Part shown: positions 1-8,058 of the stretch, piece by piece
Layout: each line of letters starts with the position of its first letter
Numbering within the stretch: the stretch's first letter is position 1
Source of the DNA: Clostridiaceae bacterium
Lineage (GTDB): Bacteria > Bacillota > Clostridia > Saccharofermentanales > DTU023
Assembly (NCBI GenBank): GCA_012800435.1
Contig: JAAZJH010000037.1
Coordinates: 1-47,381 of the forward strand
Reading direction: 5' to 3'
Length of the DNA: 47,381 nucleotides
Made by a program: the position numbers and the translations under genes
Notes under the pieces: model-generated
Seen by the model: only the letters and a program-made list of their open reading frames with translations
Databases searched by the model: none
Told to the model about the DNA's origin: nothing

Positions 1-2
1 AA

Positions 3-87
3 TTTTCAGATGCCATCAAAATCTTTTAACTAAAACGGTTGCTCAGCGTCCTTAACCAAACTTTCAGATGCCGTCTAAACCTTAATC
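3..87. repeat. Degenerate direct repeat, ~58 bp period, 3' of msmX
   Basis: The 11-mer TTTCAGATGCC occurs at 4-14 and again at 62-72, with similar flanks (CATCAAAATCTTTTAA versus GTCTAAACCTTAATC). The second copy runs into the last bases of the ABC ATPase gene, whose stop codon lies at 82-84. This matches the pattern seen 3' of several other genes in the window. The array may continue beyond the left edge. Confidence 0.55.
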
Positions 88-1218
88 AGCTATGAACTCA
101 ATCAAATTATTTTCTGTTTCTTTGTCGAACAGATGACAGTCAGTGCCGGGTAGCAGGAAACTCACGTTCGCTCCGACGTCATAGGGAACATGGCCGACGC
201 CCTCTCGCGTTCCAGTTGGACGGACAATTATTACTTCCTGTTCGCCCATTTTTATATGCAAATGCACACTACTCCCCATCATCTCGCTGAAAAGCAGAGT
301 GCCGGATAGTCCTTCTTCAACATCGTCTTCGCTTAAAAGCGCGATGTGCTCCGGACGAACGCCGACCGTTATTTTCTTCTCTTCATGTGCCGCTTCACGT
401 AGCGCGCGCTGTTTTGATTCAGGAAGTTCAATATATGCTTCTCCTACACGAACAGAATACGACGCGTCATCTTTTTTGAGTTCGCCGTCGAAAAAATTCA
501 TCTGCGGAGTACCGATAAAACCTGCTACAAAAAGATTCGCCGGATGATTGAACACCTCGTGCGGCGTCCCCGTCTGTTGGATAAAGGCATCTTTCATGAT
601 TACAATTCGATCGCCCAGCGTCATCGCTTCCGTCTGATCATGCGTCACATACACAAACGTTGTGTCAATTCTTTGGCGTAGCTTGATGATCTCCGCTCGC
701 ATCTGATTTCTGAGTTTTGCGTCTAGATTGGAAAGCGGTTCATCCATCAGAAAAACCTGCGGCTCACGTACAATTGCCCGTCCGATCGCCACACGCTGTT
801 TTTGCCCTCCAGAAAGCGCTTTAGGCTTCCTTTTTAGATATTCCGTAATATCGAGAATCTCCGCTGCCCGACGTACCGTCTTATCGATTTCCTTTTTTCC
901 CATTTTTCGGAGTTTCAGCGAGAAGGCCATGTTGTCATATACCGTCATGTGAGGATATAGCGCATAATTTTGAAAGACCATCGCAATATCTCGATCCTTC
1001 GGAGCCACGTTATTTACCAAGCGATCACCGATATAGAGCTCGCCTTCCGTAATCTCCTCAAGCCCCGCGATCATTCGAAGTGTCGTTGACTTGCCGCATC
1101 CGGATGGACCCACCAGTACCACAAATTCTTTATCCGCAATCTCCAAGTCGAAGTCACTTACCGCAAGCACATCTTTATCGTAGATTTTCTTGATCCCCTT
1201 GAGCGTTACTGTTGCCAT
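82..1218 (-). CDS. msmX: CUT1-family sugar ABC transporter ATP-binding protein (MsmX/UgpC/MalK type)
   Basis: 378 aa, the usual length for MalK/MsmX ATPases that energise oligosaccharide or glycerol-phosphate ABC importers at the cytoplasmic face. Walker [10 protein letters not shown] lies near residue 37, the signature LSGGQKQR near 135, Walker [13 protein letters not shown] near 155 and the H-loop VTHDQ near 190. The C-terminal 130 residues form the TOBE/OB regulatory region with the family motif VGVRPEHI. The start ATG has the Shine-Dalgarno GAGGTG. No permease or binding-protein gene adjoins it, so it probably serves several sugar importers encoded elsewhere, as MsmX does in Bacillus. The family call is secure; the exact substrate is inference. 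Confidence 0.92.
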   Translation of the reverse strand: MATVTLKGIKKIYDKDVLAVSDFDLEIADKEFVVLVGPSGCGKSTTLRMIAGLEEITEGELYIGDRLVNNVAPKDRDIAMVFQNYALYPHMTVYDNMAFSLKLRKMGKKEIDKTVRRAAEILDITEYLKRKPKALSGGQKQRVAIGRAIVREPQVFLMDEPLSNLDAKLRNQMRAEIIKLRQRIDTTFVYVTHDQTEAMTLGDRIVIMKDAFIQQTGTPHEVFNHPANLFVAGFIGTPQMNFFDGELKKDDASYSVRVGEAYIELPESKQRALREAAHEEKKITVGVRPEHIALLSEDDVEEGLSGTLLFSEMMGSSVHLHIKMGEQEVIIVRPTGTREGVGHVPYDVGANVSFLLPGTDCHLFDKETENNLIEFIAD

Positions 1219-1573
1219 CGACGCACCTCATCTGTTTCCAGGTTGCCCGCTGGAGCTAATTCTAGCTTATCCGGTTCTAGGTTATCTATTTGTAAAGTTG
1301 TCGTTGTCATCACTCTAGGCACTGTTAGCCATCTCTGCATGTTGTTATTTCCGGACTCTATACTACTGGCATTTTGTCGTTGTGCTAAACAATATTGTGA
1401 CAACATCGTTATCTCATTGTACTTGTTTTTCCGGACGTCTGTGAAGTCATCCATACAAAGTAACCGTTTTCCTCTTTTCGATCGACACAGAAAAATTAAA
1501 CAAAACTGAGGCTCCCGCACTTCCCGTTGTCCGGTTTTGCTTGATATTCACCTTTATTACTTCAAAACGCTGA

Positions 1574-1757
1574 TTGGCAAAGCAATTTGACGACACATGA
1601 TCCTTACCGTCAGCTTTACGTTGGCATCAAGTTCTATGAATTTATAATACATGCGCCATACCTTAATAAGTTGTTGAATGCCAAAGTAAACTGGACGACC
1701 AAGGTGTCTTACTGTCTAACTTGTTTTGGCATCTAGCTATCTAGATATGTGATACAT
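1574..1757. repeat. Degenerate ~80 bp direct repeat (period 104) in the 1219-1822 intergenic region
   Basis: The region between the ABC ATPase and the tRNAs holds no credible gene. Two related blocks can be aligned by eye: 1574-1652 and 1678-1757. Shared landmarks are TTGGCAAAG/ATGCCAAAG, TTTGACGAC/CTGGACGAC, CTTACCGTC/CTTACTGTC, GTTGGCATC/TTTGGCATC and AATACAT/GATACAT, all in the same order. Within 1271-1434 the tetramer CCGG also recurs exactly every 80 bp, but the sequence in between is only weakly alike. No function is evident. Confidence 0.5.
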
Positions 1758-1773
1758 CCTTTATTTTTAAAAC

Positions 1774-1802
1774 TTGACACTTCCTTTTCGACGTGCTATT
1801 GT
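1774..1802 (+). promoter_or_regulatory. Sigma-A type promoter for the tRNA pair
   Basis: TTGACA at 1774-1779 and TATTGT at 1797-1802 are separated by exactly 17 bp and lie about 20 bp before the tRNA-Leu gene, as expected for a stable-RNA promoter. The -35 is a perfect consensus; the -10 matches 4 of 6. Confidence 0.75.
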
Positions 1803-1822
1803 ATCAAGGCGTTTTGAAGGAT

Positions 1823-1909
1823 GCTCGTGTGGCGGAATCGGCAGACGCAGCGGACTTAAAATCCGCGGGATCACCATCCTTGCCGGTTCGAGTCCGGCCA
1901 CGAGCACCA
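1823..1909 (+). tRNA. tRNA-Leu (anticodon UAA)
   Basis: An 87-nt class II tRNA. The acceptor stem GCTCGTG pairs with CACGAGC, followed by discriminator A and an encoded CCA. The anticodon stem GCGGA/TCCGC encloses the loop CTTAAAA, giving anticodon UAA. A variable arm (GGGATCACCATCC) is present, and the T-arm GCCGGTTCGAGTCCGGC is canonical. It is 12 bp before the initiator tRNA and presumably co-transcribed with it. Confidence 0.97.
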
Positions 1910-1921
1910 TACAACGAATAC

Positions 1922-1997
1922 CGCGGAGTGGAGCAGCTGGTAGCTTGTCGGGCTCATAACCCGGAGGTCGTAGGTTCGAATCCTGCCTCCGCAACCA
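1922..1997 (+). tRNA. Initiator tRNA-fMet (anticodon CAU)
   Basis: A 76-nt tRNA with anticodon CAT in the loop CTCATAA. Three initiator hallmarks are visible: the unpaired C1-A72 end of the acceptor stem (CGCGGAG against CTCCGCA), consecutive G-C pairs closing the anticodon stem (GGG/CCC), and an encoded CCA at 1995-1997. This is therefore an initiator rather than an elongator tRNA-Met. Confidence 0.95.
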
Positions 1998-2000
1998 AAC

Positions 2001-2041
2001 GCAAAACCCTTGTGGCTCTAAGCTTGCAGGGGTTTTGCTTT
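2001..2041 (+). terminator. Rho-independent terminator of the tRNA operon
   Basis: GCAAAACCC (2001-2009) pairs with GGGTTTTGC (2030-2038) around a 20-nt loop and is followed by TTTCT. It lies directly behind the tRNA-fMet CCA end. Confidence 0.8.
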
Positions 2042-2230
2042 CTAAAAGAATCCACATTTGGCAGAAAATTGTATGCGTTTCTATATGCAATTCGAGAAAC
2101 AAATAATCACTCATAGCCGATGTCTCCTGGATAGCTTGATCCGCTCATTTTCTGTATACTAGCAAAGAGAAACGTATTCGCGTCACGCAAAAGAAGCGCC
2201 CAATATACCTCAAATATAAGGAGAAAACTA

Positions 2231-2713
2231 ATGAGCACAACGTTAACATTTGATTTTTTGCCTGAAACACTTGAAGACTTCATGAGTATTCCTGCGTCTG
2301 CTTGCCGGACACCGCATGAAGCTGCCGCAATGACAGTGCTTGCCTGCTTGCGCTATGTCGATGATCCTGTTGAAGGCGAGAAAATGCTCAACGTACTCAA
2401 GGGACCAAAACCGCTCAACATGTTTGACAAGCAGTTCTTAAGAGATCGTCTAACCGGAAAAGATTATGTGCCAAGATCCTACCTTAAGGGCACATCGCCG
2501 GAAAACGACTATGAGCCAGCTCAACCCTACATCATTGAAGTTCTCGAAAACCCTTACAGTTATGATAACGACGGTTACGCGAAACTGTACATTCGTTCAA
2601 GCGGCGCGGATAGCCCTCGCCCGATTGTGTTAAAACAAAGCAAGCAGGGATCATGGCATCTTTTTGAAAATCTGCTTCTAGCGGACATCCGAAAACCTGA
2701 AAGCATTGAGTAA
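2231..2713 (+). CDS. Conserved hypothetical protein (DUF6935-like)
   Basis: 160 aa with no signal peptide or membrane segment. The start is preceded by AAGGAG with a good spacer. The protein looks globular and cytoplasmic, with the segments LKGPKPLNMFDKQFLRDRL near residue 55, GKDYVPRSYLKG near 75 and YAKLYIRSSGADSPRPI near 116. These resemble an uncharacterised Firmicutes family that I recall as DUF6935; this is from memory and not checked. No catalytic motif is recognised. The gene stands alone between the tRNAs and a repeat array that appears to copy its 3' end. Confidence 0.8.
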   Translation: MSTTLTFDFLPETLEDFMSIPASACRTPHEAAAMTVLACLRYVDDPVEGEKMLNVLKGPKPLNMFDKQFLRDRLTGKDYVPRSYLKGTSPENDYEPAQPYIIEVLENPYSYDNDGYAKLYIRSSGADSPRPIVLKQSKQGSWHLFENLLLADIRKPESIE

Positions 2714-2721
2714 TGCCATTT

Positions 2722-2930
2722 CCCCTCCCCCGGAAAAAACGAATGAGCCAAATCTTTTGCGGCGTTGACTGAAGGACCATTTTTTCACGCCCGGAAAAGA
2801 CGTCGGCTGTATTGCTGGCCGCGTTGGGCCTTGTAACCCTTTTCCCCTCGCCCGGAAAAGACGTCGGCACCATTGAAAAATTTGTCTAGAGTGAATCCAA
2901 TGCCACCTGCCTGCTCTCGGAAAAAGACTT
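2722..2930. repeat. Degenerate 61 bp tandem repeat array behind the 2231-2713 gene
   Basis: The core CCGGAAAA-GACGTCGGC recurs: CCGG lies at 2730, 2791 and 2852 (61 bp spacing exactly), with a weaker TCGGAAAAAGAC copy at 2917 (65 bp). The stretch GCCCGGAAAAGACGTCGGC is identical at 2789-2807 and 2850-2868. The end of the upstream gene (TCCGAAAACC...ATTGAG-TAA...TTTCCCCTC) has the same layout and looks like copy zero. The fourth copy lies inside the N-terminal codons assigned to the next gene. Confidence 0.8.
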
Positions 2931-3643
2931 CAACCACGATATCGAGCCTGCGCTTGATCGACGGTCTCTCTGTAGAAATCACAAAAAGGAACCGCCAGAA
3001 AAATCTATATGTGAGAGTACATCCGCCTGATGGAAAAGTAACCGTTTCGGCACCGCTACATTACCCTGATCAAAAAATAATATCTTTTGTTTTGCAAAAG
3101 CTTCCAAGGATTAAAGCGTCGCAGGAACGGATTCGTTCGGAATTCAGGCACGCATTCCGTGAATATATTTCGGGAGAAACGCATTATCTTTGGGGTAAAC
3201 CTTATATGCTTGAGGTCGTGACGGAGGGCAGACAATACCTCATTCAAGAAGAATCGTCTAAGCTCATTTTTACCGTTCCTAAAGGGGCAACTAGAGAATC
3301 TAAAGAGCGAGCTTTTAACGCATGGTACCGCCAAGAACTCCAAAACGTTTTACCGAAAATCGCAAAACCCATTGAAGAGAAAATGGGACTACACGCTCAT
3401 GAATACCGTATAAAAAACATGAAAACGCGGTGGGGTACCTGCAACATCGAGAAAAAGCGGATATGGGTCAACCTCCAACTTGTAAAAAAACCGGTGGCTT
3501 GTCTTGCTTCCATTATTACGCACGAACTCGCGCATCTTGTGGAAAAAAACCACAACGAGTGTTTTTATGCTCTTGTTGAGCGCTATGATTCAAACTGGAA
3601 AGAGACGAAGAAGATCTTAAACACGCCACCGTATGTCGTATGA
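2900..3643 (+). CDS. YgjP-type zinc metallopeptidase family protein (M48/SprT-like, DUF45)
   Basis: About 247 aa from the ATG at 2900. A TTG at 2873 would add nine residues, and no start has a convincing Shine-Dalgarno. The C-terminal half carries the DUF45/YgjP signatures: KNMKTRWGTCN, then WVNLQLVKKP, then the zinc motif THELAHLVEKNHNECFY (HExxH plus a downstream His/Glu) near residue 190, and a final WKETKKIL. Homologues are predicted metal-dependent hydrolases, often near restriction or housekeeping genes; the physiological substrate is unknown. The first 25-30 codons overlap the 61 bp repeat array and do not resemble the family, so the true N-terminus is uncertain. Confidence 0.85.
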   Translation: MPPACSRKKTSTTISSLRLIDGLSVEITKRNRQKNLYVRVHPPDGKVTVSAPLHYPDQKIISFVLQKLPRIKASQERIRSEFRHAFREYISGETHYLWGKPYMLEVVTEGRQYLIQEESSKLIFTVPKGATRESKERAFNAWYRQELQNVLPKIAKPIEEKMGLHAHEYRIKNMKTRWGTCNIEKKRIWVNLQLVKKPVACLASIITHELAHLVEKNHNECFYALVERYDSNWKETKKILNTPPYVV

Positions 3644-3674
3644 TACGATAAAAATGTTACACAAAGGAGGGATT

Positions 3675-4814
3675 ATGCTTTATCGAAAATTTCAAGATCT
3701 TTATATTTCTGCGCTCGGGTTTGGCCTGATGCGCCTTCCCTACTTAGATGATAACCGGAATCAACTTAATATGACGAAAGTGCGTGAAATGGTGCATTAC
3801 GCGATGGAGCACGGTATCAACTATTATGACACGGCATATAACTATCATGATGGCCAATCAGAGCGTGTCGCAGGCGAGCTTCTAAACGAATACCCGCGTG
3901 ATCGGTTTTTCTTGGCGACGAAATTTCCCGGCTTTGATCGTGAACGATTCTTGCGGTCGCAGGAGATTTTCCAAGAGCAGCTCGACAAGTGTCAAGTCGA
4001 TTTCTTCGACTTCTATTTAATGCATTCCGTCTCGGACAACAACATTGCCTTGTATATGGATGATGAGCTCGGACTGATGGATTATTTGTTGAAAGAAAAA
4101 AAGGCGGGGCGCATTCGGCATCTTGGATTTTCAACACATGCCAGCAATGACAATCTTAGACTTTTTCTGAAAAAATATCACGACGCCGTTGAATTCTGCC
4201 AAATTCAGATCAATTGGATCGATTGGACGTACCAAAACGCTAAGGAAAAGATGGAAATACTTAACAATTACGGTATTCCCGTCTGGGTCATGGAACCACT
4301 GCGCGGCGGTTATCTTGCATCACTTGCCGAAGATGAGGAAACGACGTTGAGGACAATGCGGCCGGATGAAAGTATACCTGCTTGGTCCTTTCGCTACTTA
4401 CAACAATTTCCAGAAATTGGCGTCATTTTATCCGGCATGTCAACGATGACACAGCTCAAGGAGAACATTGAAACATTCTCTCAATTCAAGCCTGTCTCTA
4501 GGGAGGAAAATAAGGCACTGCTCACCTTAGCTGAAAACAAACTCGCAAAAATGGTCGTTCAGTGTACAGTTTGTCGCTACTGCGTACCTGAATGTCCACT
4601 ATCGCTTGACATACCTGTGATTTTAGAAACATGTAATACATACGCCTTTGTTAAGCAAATCTCAAGTGTGCCTCGAAAGCTTCAACAGGTGGGCGAAGCG
4701 GGAGATCCGCGACGCTGTATTGCCTGCGGTTCCTGCGAAAGCGCATGTCCGCAAAACATCCCCATCGCAGAGACTATAAGCAAATTCGGAGCGAAGTGGA
4801 AGCTAAAAGACTAA
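3675..4814 (+). CDS. Aldo/keto reductase with C-terminal 4Fe-4S ferredoxin domain
   Basis: 379 aa from the ATG at 3675, chosen for the strong AAAGGAGGGATT just upstream. The N-terminal 270 residues form the AKR barrel with the catalytic tetrad visible: Asp and Tyr in NYYDTAYNYHDG, Lys in FLATKFP, His in FYLMHSV. The C-terminal 100 residues contain two tetracysteine sets, CTVCRYCVPECP and CIACGSCESACP, predicted to hold Fe-S clusters. This architecture is common in anaerobic Clostridia. The carbonyl or quinone substrate cannot be told from sequence. It follows the metallopeptidase by 31 bp and may share its transcript. Confidence 0.93.
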   Translation: MLYRKFQDLYISALGFGLMRLPYLDDNRNQLNMTKVREMVHYAMEHGINYYDTAYNYHDGQSERVAGELLNEYPRDRFFLATKFPGFDRERFLRSQEIFQEQLDKCQVDFFDFYLMHSVSDNNIALYMDDELGLMDYLLKEKKAGRIRHLGFSTHASNDNLRLFLKKYHDAVEFCQIQINWIDWTYQNAKEKMEILNNYGIPVWVMEPLRGGYLASLAEDEETTLRTMRPDESIPAWSFRYLQQFPEIGVILSGMSTMTQLKENIETFSQFKPVSREENKALLTLAENKLAKMVVQCTVCRYCVPECPLSLDIPVILETCNTYAFVKQISSVPRKLQQVGEAGDPRRCIACGSCESACPQNIPIAETISKFGAKWKLKD

Positions 4815-4863
4815 ACATAATAAACCTGATCTCAACGCATAAGCTGCAAAACAACAATGGAGA

Positions 4864-6189
4864 TTAATCGACTACGTAATCCCTTACAATATTGACCTCA
4901 TCTTGATGATACCTGCATGGTTTAACGTAAGTCTCATAAGAGGATGCCGTGACACCGTGATCACGAATCATTTGAGCGTAGAACTTCGCGCTTTTTTTGA
5001 GCGTACGCTTTTGGGTCTCGTAATCGCAGTGCACAAGACCAAATCGTGCCAACTCGCCGACCGCCCATTCGAAATTATCGAGAAAACACCAATGATAATA
5101 CGCCTCAAAAGGCAGCTCTGAATCCGTCATCAGAAGTAGGTGATCGTATATATAACGCGGACGGAAAAGATCTTCGTTGTCACAGCAACCATTTTCACTG
5201 ATCACAATGGGAAGAGGCAAATGTGCATAACAGCGCCGGGCTTCTTCGATGAGTCCCTTCGGGTAGATTTCCCAGCCAAGATCGTTTTTCGGCACGTCGC
5301 TCAATGTCGTATCTTGAAAGAAACGCGTGGCGCCGCGGGAGTAATAATTCAACGCGATGAAATCGATATAACGGCCTTTTTCTGCTTTTGCCAAGTTTTT
5401 AAAAGGGAACGCAAATTCGCCCATCGCCGCTGCGCAAAAAAGCCCATCCTGAAAAAGATATGACAGCAATCGCGCACCCAACCGATCGTGCGGCCACGCT
5501 GTTGCCGGTGTAAAATGGCGCACATGATGGGCCAAACTCACACGCGTGTTCGTGTACCCTCGCTTTTTTCGAAATTGATGAATGAGTTCGTATGTGCGAA
5601 TATGCAGAGCGATGAACACATTCATCATTTGGAGTGTATTCCGCAGGCTTTTTTTATATCGCATCCACTCTCCAAAGAAATAAGTATTAACAGCGTATAC
5701 ATTAGGCTCATTTACCGTGCAGTAATCGGACACCAAATCGGCAATGTAGTCAAGACTTTTTTCTACATATCGAAGAAAAGCATCCAGATTCTCATAATGC
5801 AGAAAAGCGCCTTTTTTCTCAAACCATTGCGGATGGCTGAAATGATGAAACGTCAGAAAAACGTGGATACCCAAATCACACATTTTTTGAATTTCTGTCC
5901 TATATCTTTCGAATGCTGCTTCATCAAAAACGCCTTCTTCGGGTTCAATCCTCGCCCAGTCAAGACTCATCCGATAATGCTTGATACCAAGCTCTTCCAA
6001 CAGCGCAATATCTTCCTCATAAAGCTCCCAGTGCCGATTGGCGCGCTGAACATGTGAGCCATCTAAAATAGCTCCTGGTATCTCTGAAAAATGAAACCAG
6101 TTGGAATCGACCTTGCCCCCTTCAATCTGTGCTGCTGCTGTCGCAACACCTAGTTGAAATCCCGGTTTAAATTGAAACGCTCTCGTCAT
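4864..6189 (-). CDS. Glycoside hydrolase family 1 beta-glycosidase
   Basis: 441 aa from the ATG at 6189, which has GAGGAGGCG eight bases upstream; an in-frame upstream extension is not supported. GH1 hallmarks: acid/base Glu in TVNEPN (about residue 161), nucleophile Glu in PIVISENGC, and C-terminal WCFLDNFEWAVG and RFGLVHCDYETQKR. The F-x-x-GVATAAAQIEGG N-terminus is also typical. Retaining beta-glucosidases, beta-galactosidases and 6-phospho-beta-glycosidases all fall here. There is no PTS gene nearby and the neighbour is a GPH symporter, which favours an unphosphorylated substrate. No signal peptide, so cytoplasmic. Last gene of a minus-strand sugar cluster. Confidence 0.93.
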   Translation of the reverse strand: MTRAFQFKPGFQLGVATAAAQIEGGKVDSNWFHFSEIPGAILDGSHVQRANRHWELYEEDIALLEELGIKHYRMSLDWARIEPEEGVFDEAAFERYRTEIQKMCDLGIHVFLTFHHFSHPQWFEKKGAFLHYENLDAFLRYVEKSLDYIADLVSDYCTVNEPNVYAVNTYFFGEWMRYKKSLRNTLQMMNVFIALHIRTYELIHQFRKKRGYTNTRVSLAHHVRHFTPATAWPHDRLGARLLSYLFQDGLFCAAAMGEFAFPFKNLAKAEKGRYIDFIALNYYSRGATRFFQDTTLSDVPKNDLGWEIYPKGLIEEARRCYAHLPLPIVISENGCCDNEDLFRPRYIYDHLLLMTDSELPFEAYYHWCFLDNFEWAVGELARFGLVHCDYETQKRTLKKSAKFYAQMIRDHGVTASSYETYVKPCRYHQDEVNIVRDYVVD

Positions 6190-6374
6190 TAGATCACGCC
6201 TCCTCATATATTCTTGTCTTTCATACTGATGCCACCTTGACAGCATTTGCTGTCCACTCCGCAATCAATTTAGATTTACGAACCTTGCTTTTACACGGAA
6301 CGTCGTCACGCAGCTCATCCCCTCACCTACACTCCATACAAAGAACAAAATCGTAATATTGCAAGGTTATCGTT

Positions 6375-7838
6375 TTATGCGTCTAGGTTGAGTTCGCCTC
6401 GATCGCTCAGATCCCTTAGCATCTTAACGTACATCTCTTCGTCGATTTTATATTTCCAACGATAGATCAGATAACCCACCACAATTAAAACAAGAGGAAT
6501 CACAACCATGGCGGTTCGGATGACCATTTTGCCTGGTGTGTCGATTGTTGTGGCGGCCGTATCACCTTGCTTTATACCGGAAATGACAAGCGCTACACTC
6601 ACAATTCCCGTTGCGAGTGCGCCGCCGATCTTATTGATCAGCGGTTGCACTGAAAGTGTAATGCTTTCATTGCGCTTGCCCAGTTTCCACTGTCCGTATT
6701 CAATCGTATCTTCAAGGAACATCAACATCAGAAGTTGAATAAACGCTTGCCCGATGAATAAGAAAAGGGCCGCCACCAACAAAATGATAAAGTTTGATGC
6801 CGCGAAGAAAAAAAGTCCGTAGGAACAAATCACTAATATCGTAGACCAAAAATACAATTTTGCACGTTTGAAGTGTTTAGAAACTGCTGGAAAAATGACA
6901 AGCGCTATGATTTGAGCTACACCTACGACTAGAGCCAGAATGGGGTAAAGATCCTTGTTGCCGAACACGTATTCCATGAAATAAATAGAGATGGTCGCCG
7001 TCGTGACATAACCAATCGTAAAGAGCGACATGGAAATCGTCGTCCAAAACAGCTGATCATTTTTTGTCAGGATATGCCACATATCCCTGAATGTCGTTTT
7101 CTCTTGCGTAGACTCAAAGACATCGCGTTTTTCGCGGACACCGAAAATCGTAAAAAGTTGAAAAAGGAGCATTAAGATGGTCACGACAAGCGCGACGCTC
7201 GTCCAAGCCTTTGGAGTATTCCCCAGTGCTGTGGTTACGGGTTGCCATGCGACCATGATGATGTACATTCCGATATTGGCGCATATCCTCGCAAAAGCAC
7301 CCATCTTTTCACGCACTTTTTGATTAAGACTAAGTGACGGCAACATTGACCAATAAGCGATGTCATTGAGTCCGTAGAAAATATCCCAAAGGATATAGGC
7401 TATGCCGAAGACAACGACAAATCGATAGTCCCGAAGGCCAAAATCCGTAAAAAATACCATATAGCAAAGCGCACCGACAATCGCGCCAACCAACATAGGC
7501 GGTTTAAACTTTCCATAACGAGATCGTACGTTATCGATTATGAGACCGCTGACGGGATCATTCAATGCATCAAATATGCGTAAAACAGTGAACACCAAAC
7601 TTGTCGCAACAAAAATCGATTGCGGCAATGTCAGCACATTGGAGAGATAGTAAATCAGGGCGTTTGCCTCTAGCGCATAAAACATATCCCTTCCAACAGT
7701 TCCAAGCCCAAAATAGATCATATTTCGGCGATCAAATGCCGACATTTTGTTGCTTGTTTGTAGCACAGCAACTGTAGTTTCTGCCGGCGCCACTGTAGGA
7801 CTTTCCGATTTCTCTTTTTCAAGTTGAAGATTTGTCAT
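6375..7838 (-). CDS. GPH-family glycoside/pentoside/hexuronide:cation symporter (MelB-like)
   Basis: 487 aa with about 12 hydrophobic segments. The MelB-family cation-site motif is clear near residue 90: RIFDALNDPVSGLIIDN. FYGLNDIAYWSMLPS near 165 and REKMGAF are also typical of the family. A 40-residue hydrophilic N-terminus precedes TM1. GPH proteins import glycosides with Na+ or H+. Position between an alpha-galactosidase and a GH1 enzyme suggests melibiose, raffinose or a beta-glycoside as substrate (inference). Shine-Dalgarno GGGAG lies about ten bases before the ATG. Confidence 0.92.
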   Translation of the reverse strand: MTNLQLEKEKSESPTVAPAETTVAVLQTSNKMSAFDRRNMIYFGLGTVGRDMFYALEANALIYYLSNVLTLPQSIFVATSLVFTVLRIFDALNDPVSGLIIDNVRSRYGKFKPPMLVGAIVGALCYMVFFTDFGLRDYRFVVVFGIAYILWDIFYGLNDIAYWSMLPSLSLNQKVREKMGAFARICANIGMYIIMVAWQPVTTALGNTPKAWTSVALVVTILMLLFQLFTIFGVREKRDVFESTQEKTTFRDMWHILTKNDQLFWTTISMSLFTIGYVTTATISIYFMEYVFGNKDLYPILALVVGVAQIIALVIFPAVSKHFKRAKLYFWSTILVICSYGLFFFAASNFIILLVAALFLFIGQAFIQLLMLMFLEDTIEYGQWKLGKRNESITLSVQPLINKIGGALATGIVSVALVISGIKQGDTAATTIDTPGKMVIRTAMVVIPLVLIVVGYLIYRWKYKIDEEMYVKMLRDLSDRGELNLDA

Positions 7839-8058
7839 GACCTTCTTCTCCCTCTGTGTTTGGCTATCATCAGGTACTTTGCCCTATTACACGAACCCTG
7901 CATTGTTCCTCCTGCGTGTGAAGATCTCCATTATTGATATTGTTGACAAAATCACCCACGCACCGAGCTCATTTACCTCTTTTTGCAAAATCAACGTCAA
8001 TACTATCTGAATTAGAACTCGTTGTTGATATGTCTTCTTCTATGTTCTAAGTCCAAAG

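Noticed and set aside
1206-1520. 104-codon minus-strand open frame upstream of msmX
   Set aside because: It overlaps the msmX start, lacks a ribosome binding site, has no recognisable domain and lies in a repeat-like intergenic region.
1767-2116. Open frames over the tRNA genes on both strands
   Set aside because: They only translate tRNA-Leu and tRNA-fMet sequence and their terminator.
5488-6057. 189-codon plus-strand open frame
   Set aside because: It is the antisense of the GH1 gene, with a composition typical of a shadow frame.
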